A stretch of DNA of 64,000 nt, from assembly GCF_004359215.1 (NCBI RefSeq), contig NW_027152016.1, forward strand, positions 640,204 through 704,203, given 5' to 3'. Position numbers and translations under genes: made by a program. The notes beneath the pieces are model-generated. The model was not told where the DNA came from. It saw nothing but the letters and a program-made list of their open reading frames with translations, and searched no databases. This document shows positions 20,396-29,339 of this stretch, in pieces. The first letter of the stretch is position 1. Every line of letters starts with the position of its first letter. The stretch is from Bremia lactucae (taxonomy: Eukaryota > Oomycota > Peronosporomycetes > Peronosporales > Peronosporaceae).

Positions 20396-22486
20396 ATGGC
20401 TGACCACGTGGACAAGAAGGCACGTTTTGGCGATGAGCTGTGCATTAATACGATCCGTATGCTATCGGCCGATCAGCCTACTGCTGGCAAATCAGGCCAC
20501 CCTGGTGCGCCCATGGGCTGTGCGCCTATGGCCCACGTGCTCTTTGGCAATTCGATGAAATTTAATCCGAAAAATCCCAAATGGAGCAATCGCGATCGCT
20601 TTATTCTGTCAAACGGCCATGCGTGTGCACTACAGTATAGCATGCTTCACCTCACGGGGTACGACATGCCAATCGATGAGCTCAAGAAATTCCGGCAATG
20701 GGGCTCGAAAGCGCCAGGGCACCCGGAAAACTTTTGCACGCCTGGGGTCGAGATATGCACGGGCCCATTGGGACAAGGAATTTCCAATGCAGTAGGCCTC
20801 GCAATTGCAGAGAAACACTTGGCTGCGGAGTTTAATAAGGACGGTCTTGACATTGTTGATCACTACACGTTTGTGATCTGTGGCGACGGTTGTTTGCAAG
20901 AAGGGATCTCCTCGGAAGCTTCTTCGCTCGCTGGCCACTTGGGCTTAGGAAAGCTCATTGTACTCTACGATGATAACAAGATCACCATTGATGGCCACAC
21001 GGATATCTCGTTCACGGAGAACGTGCAAATGCGCTACGAAGCGTACGGATGGCACGTACAGATTATTGAAGATGGGAACTACGATCATGCTTCGATCTTA
21101 AAAGCTGTGGAGACGGCCAAAGCCGTGGCTGATAAGCCGTCCCTTATTAAGATTCATACAACCATTGGTCTTGGTTCAAAGCTCGAGAACACGCACACCG
21201 TACATGGCGCCCCTCTGAAACCCGAAGATTTGGCAGCGACGAAGGAAAAGTATGGATTTAATGGATCCGAGACATTTGTCGTGCCAGAGCAAGTCAAGAA
21301 GTACTACGATAAGACTATCGCGGGTGCCGAGTACGAGCAGCAATGGAATTCACTCTTTGCCACGTACGCGCACAAGTATCCCAAAGAAGCTGCCGAATTT
21401 ACGCGTCGAATGGAAGGAAAACTACCAGTGGATTGGAAAAAACACCTGCCCACGTACACACCACAAGACGCTGCGAAAGCTACGCGTCAATACTCGGAAA
21501 TTGCATTGAATGCCGTGGCAACCGCACTTCCGGAGATTGTCGGTGGCTCGGCTGACCTCACTCCATCCAATCTCACGCATTTGTCCATGTCGGGCGATTT
21601 TCAAAAAGACACGCCTATTGGCCGCTACATTCGCTATGGCGTACGGGAACACGGCATGGCTGCCATCTCGAATGGTCTCTTTGCTCATGGCGGCGTGCGT
21701 CCATTCTGTGCGACGTTTTATAACTTTATTGGGTATGCCATGGGTGCTGTTCGTCTGAGTGCTTTGTCACGCTTTGGAGTGATTTACATTGCCACGCATG
21801 ACTCGATCTTTTTAGGAGAAGATGGCCCGACGCATCAACCCATTGAAATGAATGCAGCATTACGCGCGATGCCCAACATGTACGTCTACCGTCCCGCTGA
21901 CGGCAATGAGACCGTGGGTGCGTATATTGCAGCTGTGGAGAGTCACGACCGGCCTTCGGTGCTAGCTTTGACTCGTCAAGGGCTTCCGAATCTTGCCAAC
22001 TCGACAGCTGAGGCTGTGATGAAAGGAGCTTATATTGTAGCGAATACTTGCAAAGGGGCCGAGATTCAAGAACTTAACGGGGAACCGGATGTGATATTAA
22101 TTGCTTCTGGATCGGAAGTATCGCTTGCAATTGAGGCGGCCAAGTTATTAAACGCGTACCAAGTCCGCATTGTCTCGGCGCCGTGTCTTGATCGGTTTCA
22201 TGAGCAATCGATTGAGTATAAGCGCGAGCTTTTGGGCGAAGGAATTCCCGTCATGAGTGTGGAAGCCGCGGCTACATTTGGGTGGGCGACGTACTCCCAC
22301 TCACACTTTGGCTTGGACCGCTTTGGGGCGTCGGCTACAATTGCGCAGCTGAAAGAATTCTTTGGCTTTAATGCGAACACTGTGGCCGATGAAGCGCGTA
22401 AGCTCGTGAAATTCTACGCTGGCCGTACGGCACCAAACCTCTTTGACATTCCTGCCCCGCGGGTGCTAAACATTCAAGAGCATTAG
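20396..22486 (+). CDS. tkt: Transketolase
   Basis: Intronless, full-length (696 residues). Transketolase moves two-carbon ketol units between sugar phosphates in the non-oxidative pentose phosphate pathway, with thiamine diphosphate and a divalent cation. Visible residues: His35 (SGHPG), His75 (NGHA), His109 (APGHPE), the ThDP/metal motif GDG at 163-165 with Asn194 about 30 residues on (DDNKITIDG), His270 (VHGAPL), the catalytic Glu418 (RYGVREHG), and GEDGPTHQPIE at 474-484. The C-terminal domain (about 560-696) is complete. No N-terminal targeting extension is obvious, so a cytosolic enzyme is likely. ATG 20396 gives the normal N-terminus. Confidence 0.97.
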   Translation: MADHVDKKARFGDELCINTIRMLSADQPTAGKSGHPGAPMGCAPMAHVLFGNSMKFNPKNPKWSNRDRFILSNGHACALQYSMLHLTGYDMPIDELKKFRQWGSKAPGHPENFCTPGVEICTGPLGQGISNAVGLAIAEKHLAAEFNKDGLDIVDHYTFVICGDGCLQEGISSEASSLAGHLGLGKLIVLYDDNKITIDGHTDISFTENVQMRYEAYGWHVQIIEDGNYDHASILKAVETAKAVADKPSLIKIHTTIGLGSKLENTHTVHGAPLKPEDLAATKEKYGFNGSETFVVPEQVKKYYDKTIAGAEYEQQWNSLFATYAHKYPKEAAEFTRRMEGKLPVDWKKHLPTYTPQDAAKATRQYSEIALNAVATALPEIVGGSADLTPSNLTHLSMSGDFQKDTPIGRYIRYGVREHGMAAISNGLFAHGGVRPFCATFYNFIGYAMGAVRLSALSRFGVIYIATHDSIFLGEDGPTHQPIEMNAALRAMPNMYVYRPADGNETVGAYIAAVESHDRPSVLALTRQGLPNLANSTAEAVMKGAYIVANTCKGAEIQELNGEPDVILIASGSEVSLAIEAAKLLNAYQVRIVSAPCLDRFHEQSIEYKRELLGEGIPVMSVEAAATFGWATYSHSHFGLDRFGASATIAQLKEFFGFNANTVADEARKLVKFYAGRTAPNLFDIPAPRVLNIQEH

Positions 22487-23066
22487 GGAAAGAGTTGGGT
22501 GGACTCATTGGCCAAAAGTATGAACTTTGTCACGTTTTTAATTGGTTGAAATCGTCAAAACGGTACCGAATCAAATTGTCGTTTTCTTTTTTTGTGACTA
22601 TTTTATGAAATGCGTCGAGCCTACCTTGCTGTGCCGTGTGTAGTAGACATTAGATCGTCTTCTTCGTGGTGTCGAGCAAAATGTCCTAATATTCTTCTAC
22701 TACAGCGATGAAAGTGTGTGGAAAAAGCGGTAGTTTAGAGGAAGGAGCCCTCAAATTGCGTAGCAGGCCAATTATTTACGACCAATGCAGTACGAAGCTA
22801 CGAGTGTTGCAGCAGGGTTAACTCTTGAATAGAACTAGTGGCATTGAGCTCATCAAGAGGAAGAGATTGCAATCGCTGCATGAATGAATGAAACACTAAC
22901 GTGGACGATGCTTGACAACATCATGAAAGCATTTAGCGTGAGCAACTGAATAAGCAGCACCTAGGAAAGAAAATTTGCGAGGAAGCTTTCAGTTCAAGTC
23001 TTTCTCGACCCCAGGTCATATTACATAACCACACGGCTGACGTGAATACAATTGTAGTATTTGATT
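22487..23066. other. Intergenic region, nothing recognised
   Basis: 580 bp between the convergent transketolase and Hch1-like genes. No ORF, RNA gene or repeat was recognised on either strand. It should contain both 3' UTRs. Confidence 0.5.
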
Positions 23067-23815
23067 TTATTGTTGCAACAATTCCTGCTTCCAAAGAGCA
23101 AGGAGTTTGCGTAATTCTGGTTCCATGTCCATCACTGCCTTCTTGGCGGCAAGATCACGCTGACCACTTCCATTTGACGTTACGAAAACCTCGTACTCGT
23201 CACCACACGTATCATCAAAGTCCTGAAGCTCGACATGGCCCGAGACATCATCGCCGCTTTCCCACGCAAACTTAATTGACAAGTCGTAGCCGCAGCGTTT
23301 CTTCCCCCGACTAAAGACAACCTACGAAACAACATACCGTTCTTTTAATAAACAATACCATGAAAATGCCTCTAAAATGTCATACCTTTGCCTCGCCATC
23401 GCATTTAACAAACGACGTAGCTTTAACAGACAATCCTTGAGCTTCGTCTTCATAGCTAAACGAGGCCAAGATGTGATGTTTTAGACGCTCGCGAGCCCAC
23501 TCAGATTTGTCCCGTTCCTCCCTACTCCCCACAATTCTCCGTCAAATCAAATCAAATTCGCTTGTATCGAATTTTACAGCGTACCATGTGCCAGCACTAT
23601 TCCAGACCGAGGTCGAGTCGCTCGTCGCCGCAACAGCTTCGTTATTGTCGATCCGCGCAGGAGTAAAATCCTATCATTTTCCGGTAGTTTACACATTTGT
23701 AGCCGTCACAATCAAAATCGGCTTCAAATCATCGTAATAAATTCACCTGCGACGTCTTTGGAATGGTCTTCATCCAGCCGTGGTAGCCATCGTGCAATTT
23801 CTCGTCGTCCGACAT
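23067..23815 (-). CDS. Aha1 N-domain protein (Hch1-like HSP90 cochaperone)
   Basis: Four exons: 23815-23747, 23670-23585, 23521-23386 and 23321-23067; introns of 76, 63 and 64 bp with GT...AG ends. The joined product is 181 residues. It matches the N-terminal domain of Aha1, which binds the HSP90 middle domain and stimulates its ATPase: VWNSAGTW-EERDKSEWARER (the Trp codon is split by intron 2), VKATSFVKCDGEAK, VVFSRGKKRCGYDLSIKFAW, and a C-terminal helix ELRKLLALWKQEL. There is no AHSA1 C-terminal domain, so it resembles yeast Hch1. An RPAP3-like gene 4 kb away is another HSP90 partner. The start lies 138 bp from the divergent WW-NELF gene. Confidence 0.85.
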
Positions 23816-23953
23816 TTCTTTGCTAGAATATTCGACACTGTCGCGGTCGATCCCGCATTTCTACTTTTATCCAATTAACAGTGCCCACGCTTTTCATTTG
23901 CTAAGCTTTATCAATTACCAGTATTGACCAATCGTACGAGCTTTCGACCTTTC
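23816..23953. promoter_or_regulatory. Divergent intergenic region, Hch1-like / WW-NELF
   Basis: 138 bp separating two divergent start codons; a shared promoter region by position. CTTTTCATTTGC at about 23889-23902 is weakly like an oomycete Inr, but this is not strong enough to assign a start site. Confidence 0.4.
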
Positions 23954-26709
23954 ATGGCGATGACAAGTGTCTGGAGCGCGCACGTGACGAAGGAAGGACA
24001 AACGTACTACTACAACCGCTGTACGAAGGAGAGCGCATGGAAAAAGCCTGCAGAATTCGATGCGGAAGAGCCTAGTAGCGCAGAAGCAATCCTTTTTGCG
24101 TCGAAGAAAGCTGAATGGGAAGAACTTTGGGACCCTAAGAACGAGCGCCCGTATTATTATAATCACGCGACCCGCAAGACGCAATGGCAGCGACCAAAAG
24201 GGGTTGAAATTAAGCCACACGTTGGACTTCCGGACAAGCACCACCATGGTAGCAAGACGAAAAAGACTGAAGACGCCGCAATGAAGTACGAGAGCGGACA
24301 AACTAATACGGTCGAGACGAATACGGGACATGGGAACAATAAAAATCAGAGCCAACACGAAGCCACGGAAGAAGAGAGTGCAAGTCATTTACGAAAAAAG
24401 AAAAAGAGATCCAAGCACAAATTAGAACACGTAGCAATGGAAAGTCATCGAAAACGCCGTCGTCAGATGGTAAAAAAACTAATTATCTGGGATGATGAAG
24501 ATCGAGAGACCATTATTTTGAAAGATATTGAAGAAAACGACACGGAAGATGGAAAAGAAGCAACGCGATTGTTGCAAGAGTTGTCAAAGACGGATGCTAT
24601 TATGGAATCGAATGTATTGGCAGTGATTAATGGTTTCTTAAGAGCTCATACCGAATCGAATGGACCCGAAATTCTGGTTGAAAAACTGTCGTCGTCGTAC
24701 CGTGGTCATGCGCAGATGATTGGACTTGTGGCTTCGTGGCTTGATTCACTCCCAGGCTCAGCGACTGCGTTAGAGAAGAAAATGACGTTTGATGTAAATG
24801 AAGGTGCAGTTGTCGCCAATAGTGGAGCCTCGTGGGACCCTGCGGAAGAAATATTATACAGCCATTTAAATGACATTATTAGTGAAAATTACGACCCTAA
24901 GCTCGTATCGAATGTACTGAGCGGGTCGACGGTCGAGCCTCAATGGCTCACCCAGATGCTTCATGATCAAAAGTGGCGATTAATGCTCATTGAGCTGGCA
25001 GAAACGCACAAGGTTGGTTGTTAAAGACCTTTAGTGGATATTTGTGAGCGCAACAGGTACTAATTGTATCATGTCGGCTTTGTTTATGTAGACGTGCACG
25101 TTACTTCAGTATGCGATTCGAAGGATTTCCGAGGCAGGTCATCACAAGGAGATTGCATCGATAACAAGTGCAAACGCTTTCTTTCCTGTATTTAATGGTG
25201 TATTAGTGGACGCTTTTAGCCGAGTAAGTGAGTTTTAAGATCTCGTTTGTTTGAGCGAGTTACTTACGATGCTGTGACTTTGGTTAGATTCCATTTGCTA
25301 GCGAAGAAGAAGTAGTCGAAGATATTGCAGCTCTTAATAAAGTATGCTGCCAGTCGTCGCACTCGTACGTTTATGCGCAAGAATTGCTTTGCTCAATGGA
25401 CGACAAATTGTACACAAGGCAAAAGGATGCAGACACAACTAGCGCCGAGTATGTTCACATCCGCATGGTTCGCTCAAAGCTTAACCGCGTACGTGGAGAA
25501 CTTCAAGAGACAGCAAGCTGTCGATTTGGCGTAAAAATCGTTCCTTTTCACATCTTGCGTCGTCGATACATTTACGACGCGAATTCGGCATTTTGTGATG
25601 CAATCTTATCAATTCTTAAGGCTAAAAAATGTTCCGAATTAAGTGCTGAAACCTTGGCAAAAGTATATCAAACGTCAACGGCACCACATCCTGTAGCTTA
25701 TTTACGTGACCCGATGGTACGACTTTACATGCTCGTGGAATTGGTGTAACTATGTCAAGAATGCTAATTGCTTGGTGATGTACTCAGGTCTTGTCAAGTC
25801 TTCTTGATCGAGTATTCAATCCGTCTGACTCGATGTCGCCGGCATTTCTTCAAAATTGCGTATATCTGCTAGCTTACGCAGCGTCTACGAAAGATGACCG
25901 GAGTTTGCTGCAAACAGGGGTCCAAGACTCGTTGAAACAGGTCCAGGTGGACAAGAATGGTGTTGACGCGACGAAGAAAGCACTTGTCGAGGCGTCAGTT
26001 ATTTGCAAATCGGACCACACTCTTGGCTATAATGTAAGTCGTTGGATACAGTTTCAACGCATTGTTTACGTATGTACTAAGGTCCTGTCTAATCTATTAG
26101 ATGAATCAGTCGGGAGTCGTCGACAAGCTTATTTCGGTCATGGCTGTCCCTGTTGTGTCGTTAGGAGTACTGCACTGGCTGGAGGTCATTCTGACATCGC
26201 CAGGATTCTTTAGTAGCACGCCTCTGCACATTTGCTTTCCCAGTCTACTTCAAATACTCAAAGCGTCCATAAAGCTTCACGTTGCGCAGTGGCCAATCTC
26301 TTTTGAAGTCTTGGTGACGTCTCTTCGGCTACATCCTGACATTAATCCAGTCAAGGCACTGGAATTGAAACGAGAGACGTTACGGTGTATGGTTTTTATG
26401 ATCACGAGCGGCTACGTGTTGCCTGTACTGGAGTTTGTGCTTACGAACACGTTGGAGCTTGACCAAGCGCTACTGCGCAATTTTATCACGATGCTGCTTG
26501 CACGTATTGCACCGCCATTTTCGCACAAATTCGTGGTGGCGTTGACGAAAATTCTGACGCATCCGAAGGTCCAGACTGCGATTAAAACTTGTCCACCTGA
26601 AAGCAGAATGAAGTTGCGAGACTTTGTCAATTTTTGTGAAAAGAATTCAAATATGTTGGCATCGGATCAATTGCATTTATTGACTGCCATCCAGGACGGC
26701 AAGGATTAA
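23954..26709 (+). CDS. NELF-C/D (TH1) homologue with two N-terminal WW domains
   Basis: Five exons: 23954-25012, 25092-25223, 25288-25743, 25788-26033 and 26101-26709; introns of 79, 64, 44 and 67 bp, all GT...AG and phase 0. The joined product is 833 residues. NELF-C/D is a core subunit of the negative elongation factor that holds RNA polymerase II in promoter-proximal pausing. WW1 spans Trp7 to Pro32 (YYYNRCTKESAW) and WW2 Trp55 to Pro81 (YYYNHATRKTQW). A basic stretch follows (LRKKKKRSKHK, SHRKRRRQ). The TH1 part starts near residue 205: YDPKLVSNVLSGS, EPQWLTQMLHDQKWRLML, AIRRISEAGHHKEIASI, SSHSYVYAQELL, YLLAYAAST, PVVSLGVLHWLE and ITSGYVLPVLEFV. Animal NELF-C/D (about 580-590 residues) has no WW domain. 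The WW and TH1 segments share exon 1 with an open frame, so the fusion does not depend on a predicted splice. The first ATG after the upstream gene is 23954; an in-frame TTG lies at 23924. Confidence 0.86.
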
Positions 26710-27281
26710 GTTGACGTCTGGGCAAATGGATATAATTAAAAAAAGGCTAAAGAGTCTCGTTCATTGCCCGTTGCCCGTATTGTCGACATAACGAAGCTAT
26801 TTTGAATGGTTTGTGAGCTATATTCGACCACCTCAATAGAAATGCCGAAACTGTTGAGTGTTCACGAATGTTGTTGAATTGCATTGCACACGTTGACACT
26901 AACAATTTCGTCGAATCGGGCAAACAGCGACAGAGGAGAATCCTTTTGTGGCCACTAATATGGTATGGATTCAAGAATAGCTACAGATGCTGCAATGGAT
27001 TCAAGAATTCATTGCAGCATCTGTAGCTAACGTCGAAAACTAAAGTGTGCATCTCGAAGAAGCCAATTTAAAATTACGCTCGACGTTTTTTTTTCAAAAT
27101 ATACCTTACTTTTAGCAAGATATTGAATTTAGAAAATGTTTTTTTGAATGTTAAAAAAGGTAAACGATAAAAACATCTCATATTTCATCAACAAAAAAAA
27201 ATCTGTCATGTGTATAAAATTTGTATCGGCAACTAAGCGATTCATTTGTCAACTTAAACGAATTATAAGGTGGCACTAAAC
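26710..27281. other. Intergenic region with a hairpin
   Basis: 572 bp between two plus-strand genes. AT-rich in its right half. It holds the perfect hairpin listed separately and no credible ORF. Confidence 0.5.
26979..27028. repeat. Perfect 19-bp inverted repeat (hairpin)
   Basis: Left arm 26979-26997 (AGCTACAGATGCTGCAATG), 12-base spacer, right arm 27010-27028, its exact reverse complement. An 11-base direct repeat (GGATTCAAGAA) occurs at about 26968 and again in the spacer. It sits 270 bp after the NELF stop codon. It could be a 3'-UTR hairpin, a foldback element remnant or a small-RNA source; the sequence alone does not decide. Confidence 0.75.
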
Positions 27282-27926
27282 ATGGGTCGACTCTCGGGGC
27301 TGACAAAAGAGCAAAAGCTCGCTATCTTTCGTCAGAGTGAAAAGAAACCCGAGTGGAATCAGAAGCAGTTGGGCCAGTGGGCGGCTAAGACGTTTGAATT
27401 ACGAAATGTGCCGTCGCAATCGTCGATTTCCGTTGCGTTGCGGCAGGCTGGAAAAGAGCGCAGCCCAAATACCAAGCGGCCGTCCGTTTTAGTCAAGTCT
27501 AAAGTCACCAAGTTTCCACAGCTTGAAAATGAAATGGTGCAATGGCTGGAGATACAAATTATCAATGACACAGCCATTTCGGTAGCCAAAGTACACGAGA
27601 AGGCCGAGGAAGTACTGCATCAGATGAAAGATTCAGCCGATGGCTTCGTTTTGTCAGATGCTTGGATTGACACTTTTATACGGCGTCACATGCTGAATTG
27701 TCCGTACGAAGAGTCAGACGTGGAGACGACAGACTGTGACGAACGTCAAGAACCTGTTAAGGTTCGTCATGCTGCTGTGTCAAAGAGTTTAAAAAATGGC
27801 AAAGCGGGAAAGACAACCCGCCGCCTGACAAAAGAATTGGTGGCAACGCGTACGCCGATGGCAATGCATAACGATGCGCGTATAGTAGGAAAGCGAAAGC
27901 GAGATCATGAACAAGCTAATCAATGA
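27282..27926 (+). CDS. Stand-alone CENP-B-type HTH DNA-binding protein
   Basis: A 214-residue ORF with ATG at 27282. Residues 1-55 look like a CENP-B/pipsqueak N-terminal HTH (LTKEQKLAIFRQSEKKPEWN, QLGQWAAKTFEL, PSQSSISVALRQ). Residues 80-145 look like the second, Tc5/CENP-B-type HTH (LENEMVQWLEIQI, VHEKAEEVL, LSDAWIDTFIRRHML). The C-terminal tail is basic (KAGKTTRRLTKEL, GKRKRDHE), probably a nuclear signal. There is no DDE catalytic domain and no trace of one downstream. The frame is intact, unlike the nearby transposase copies, so a domesticated pogo-derived DNA-binding protein is likely. A chance-preserved N-terminal fragment is the alternative. Confidence 0.65.
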   Translation: MGRLSGLTKEQKLAIFRQSEKKPEWNQKQLGQWAAKTFELRNVPSQSSISVALRQAGKERSPNTKRPSVLVKSKVTKFPQLENEMVQWLEIQIINDTAISVAKVHEKAEEVLHQMKDSADGFVLSDAWIDTFIRRHMLNCPYEESDVETTDCDERQEPVKVRHAAVSKSLKNGKAGKTTRRLTKELVATRTPMAMHNDARIVGKRKRDHEQANQ

Positions 27927-28045
27927 GTCGCGTTCCGTTGTTGCATTTGGATAATTTTTCACATACGTTTACTTAAGTAAATTTTATAAAACCTATAAAC
28001 AAATTGTCAAATATTTTATTAGCGGGCTGGAAACTTTAAAAATGG

Positions 28046-28869
28046 TCAATTAAGTCCAAAGCAGTGGCGACAGCGTGGCTCGTATATTTCATTCCCGCCA
28101 ATGAGCTAAGTGTAGACATCAAAGTGAGAAGAGAATTAAGGATCAAAGCACATCGCGTAAGTACTTGCCTTATACGTGCTGTCAGCTAGAAGATGTCGAG
28201 TAAACGCTGCGTCCTGACCGCATAAAGAGCAGATGGCATTTAGCTTCTCGACCTTTTCAGCTCTAGGGATCAACTCCACGACATTATTAAATGCCTGCAA
28301 TAATTCGACCAAAAGTTTCGGAAAAATTAAAAAAGACAATTGTCATTTGCGCATACAATCATTCCTACTTTTTGTTCCAATGTCGCATCGAGCGCCGCAA
28401 CAATTACGACCTTGCCCATGTCGGCTACACTCAGGCAAAATTCGACGAGCTAATTCGAACAAAGTAGCATAAGCAAAGCCCATGTGACGTAGACGAATCA
28501 AATAGATCGTACATCGGGGTAAAACTGTCCCTCGTCGATGCCAATGACGTCAATTTCCTTTAGAAAAGGACGGACCTCAGCGAGGGTTTGCACAGGCATC
28601 GCTTCGATAAATACTTTGTCATGCGTCGATAATATTCTGCGGTAGTAGCCACTTCTTTCAATTCACACGATTTTTTTGTTGTTGGATTAGAATACAATTA
28701 GACGGCTGGCTTACTCCTCCGAGTGATTTGTGTCGAAGAGATACTTGATGACGAGACACTCAAGCTTCGCGTGCTGGTACCGACGAATGCGTCGGATGAG
28801 CTCCGTACTCTTGCCGCTGTACATAGGGCCGAGTATGAGTTGCAGACAGCCTCGAACCTCTACCCGCAT
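28046..28869 (-). CDS. Thymidine kinase, type II (TK1-like)
   Basis: Five exons: 28869-28715, 28636-28513, 28449-28369, 28294-28169 and 28105-28046; joined length 181 residues. TK phosphorylates thymidine to dTMP in nucleotide salvage. The P-loop is GPMYSGKS (14-21), and [12 protein letters not shown] (82-93) holds the catalytic Glu87. [13 protein letters not shown] follows in exon 3. The zinc site is two CxxC pairs, C142/C145 in exon 4 and C174/C177 in exon 5 ([14 protein letters not shown]). Introns 1-3 are GT...AG (78, 63 and 74 bp). The last, 63 bp, begins AAG/GCAAGT and ends TAG, a GC-AG intron. Without that splice the second Cys pair is lost. ATG 28869 gives the expected short N-terminus. 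Confidence 0.9.
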
Positions 28870-28929
28870 GGTTTCCTGTACTACTTTGTAGTGCAAATCC
28901 TACATTTGTAATTGCTATTGCCATAGCAG

Positions 28930-29330
28930 TATAATAATACATAGCATTAAAAAGCTATCTGCCTATATCGCTAATGTGGCATCTCTTAAAGTCTAAATGC
29001 TGGAAAATAATGTCTTACAGGCTGCTGAGATACCACCCGTCCCAAGCATCAAGAAACTGCCGTTTTCCTAGGATTGTCTTTCATTTGATATTTCAGAAAA
29101 GACGAGAGGTGAGCATACCATCTCGCAGGAGCAAGGAGCAGCTGCAAATTAGGGTGGTAGTAGGTATGACAAAGATAATTTTAATAATAAACTTGCTCTC
29201 TAAAACACTTCTTTGGAGAGAGCGACAATTTTGATTAAAAATTAGAATTATTAAATAGCATAGTTAGGGTTAGGTCAGGGGTTAGGGGGGTTAAGGCGAA
29301 GGGTGCTACGGTATTAACATGAAATCAAGG
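28930..29330. other. Intergenic region with a telomere-like patch
   Basis: 400 bp with no gene recognised. At about 29260-29296 there are several TTAGG(G)-like words in a row (TTAGGGTTAGG, GGGGTTAGGGGGGTTAAGG), a short degenerate telomere-like tract. A short CT-rich stretch precedes it. Possibly the 5' region of the thymidine kinase gene at the left side. Confidence 0.4.
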
Positions 29331-29339
29331 TGAAACCGA

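Noticed and set aside
23915..24388. 157-codon minus ORF over the WW domains
   Set aside because: Hydrophobic low-complexity antisense translation of the WW/basic region; the plus strand carries conserved domains.
28711..28896. Thymidine kinase start at 28896
   Set aside because: That codon is TTG; ATG 28869 gives the normal short N-terminus before the P-loop.
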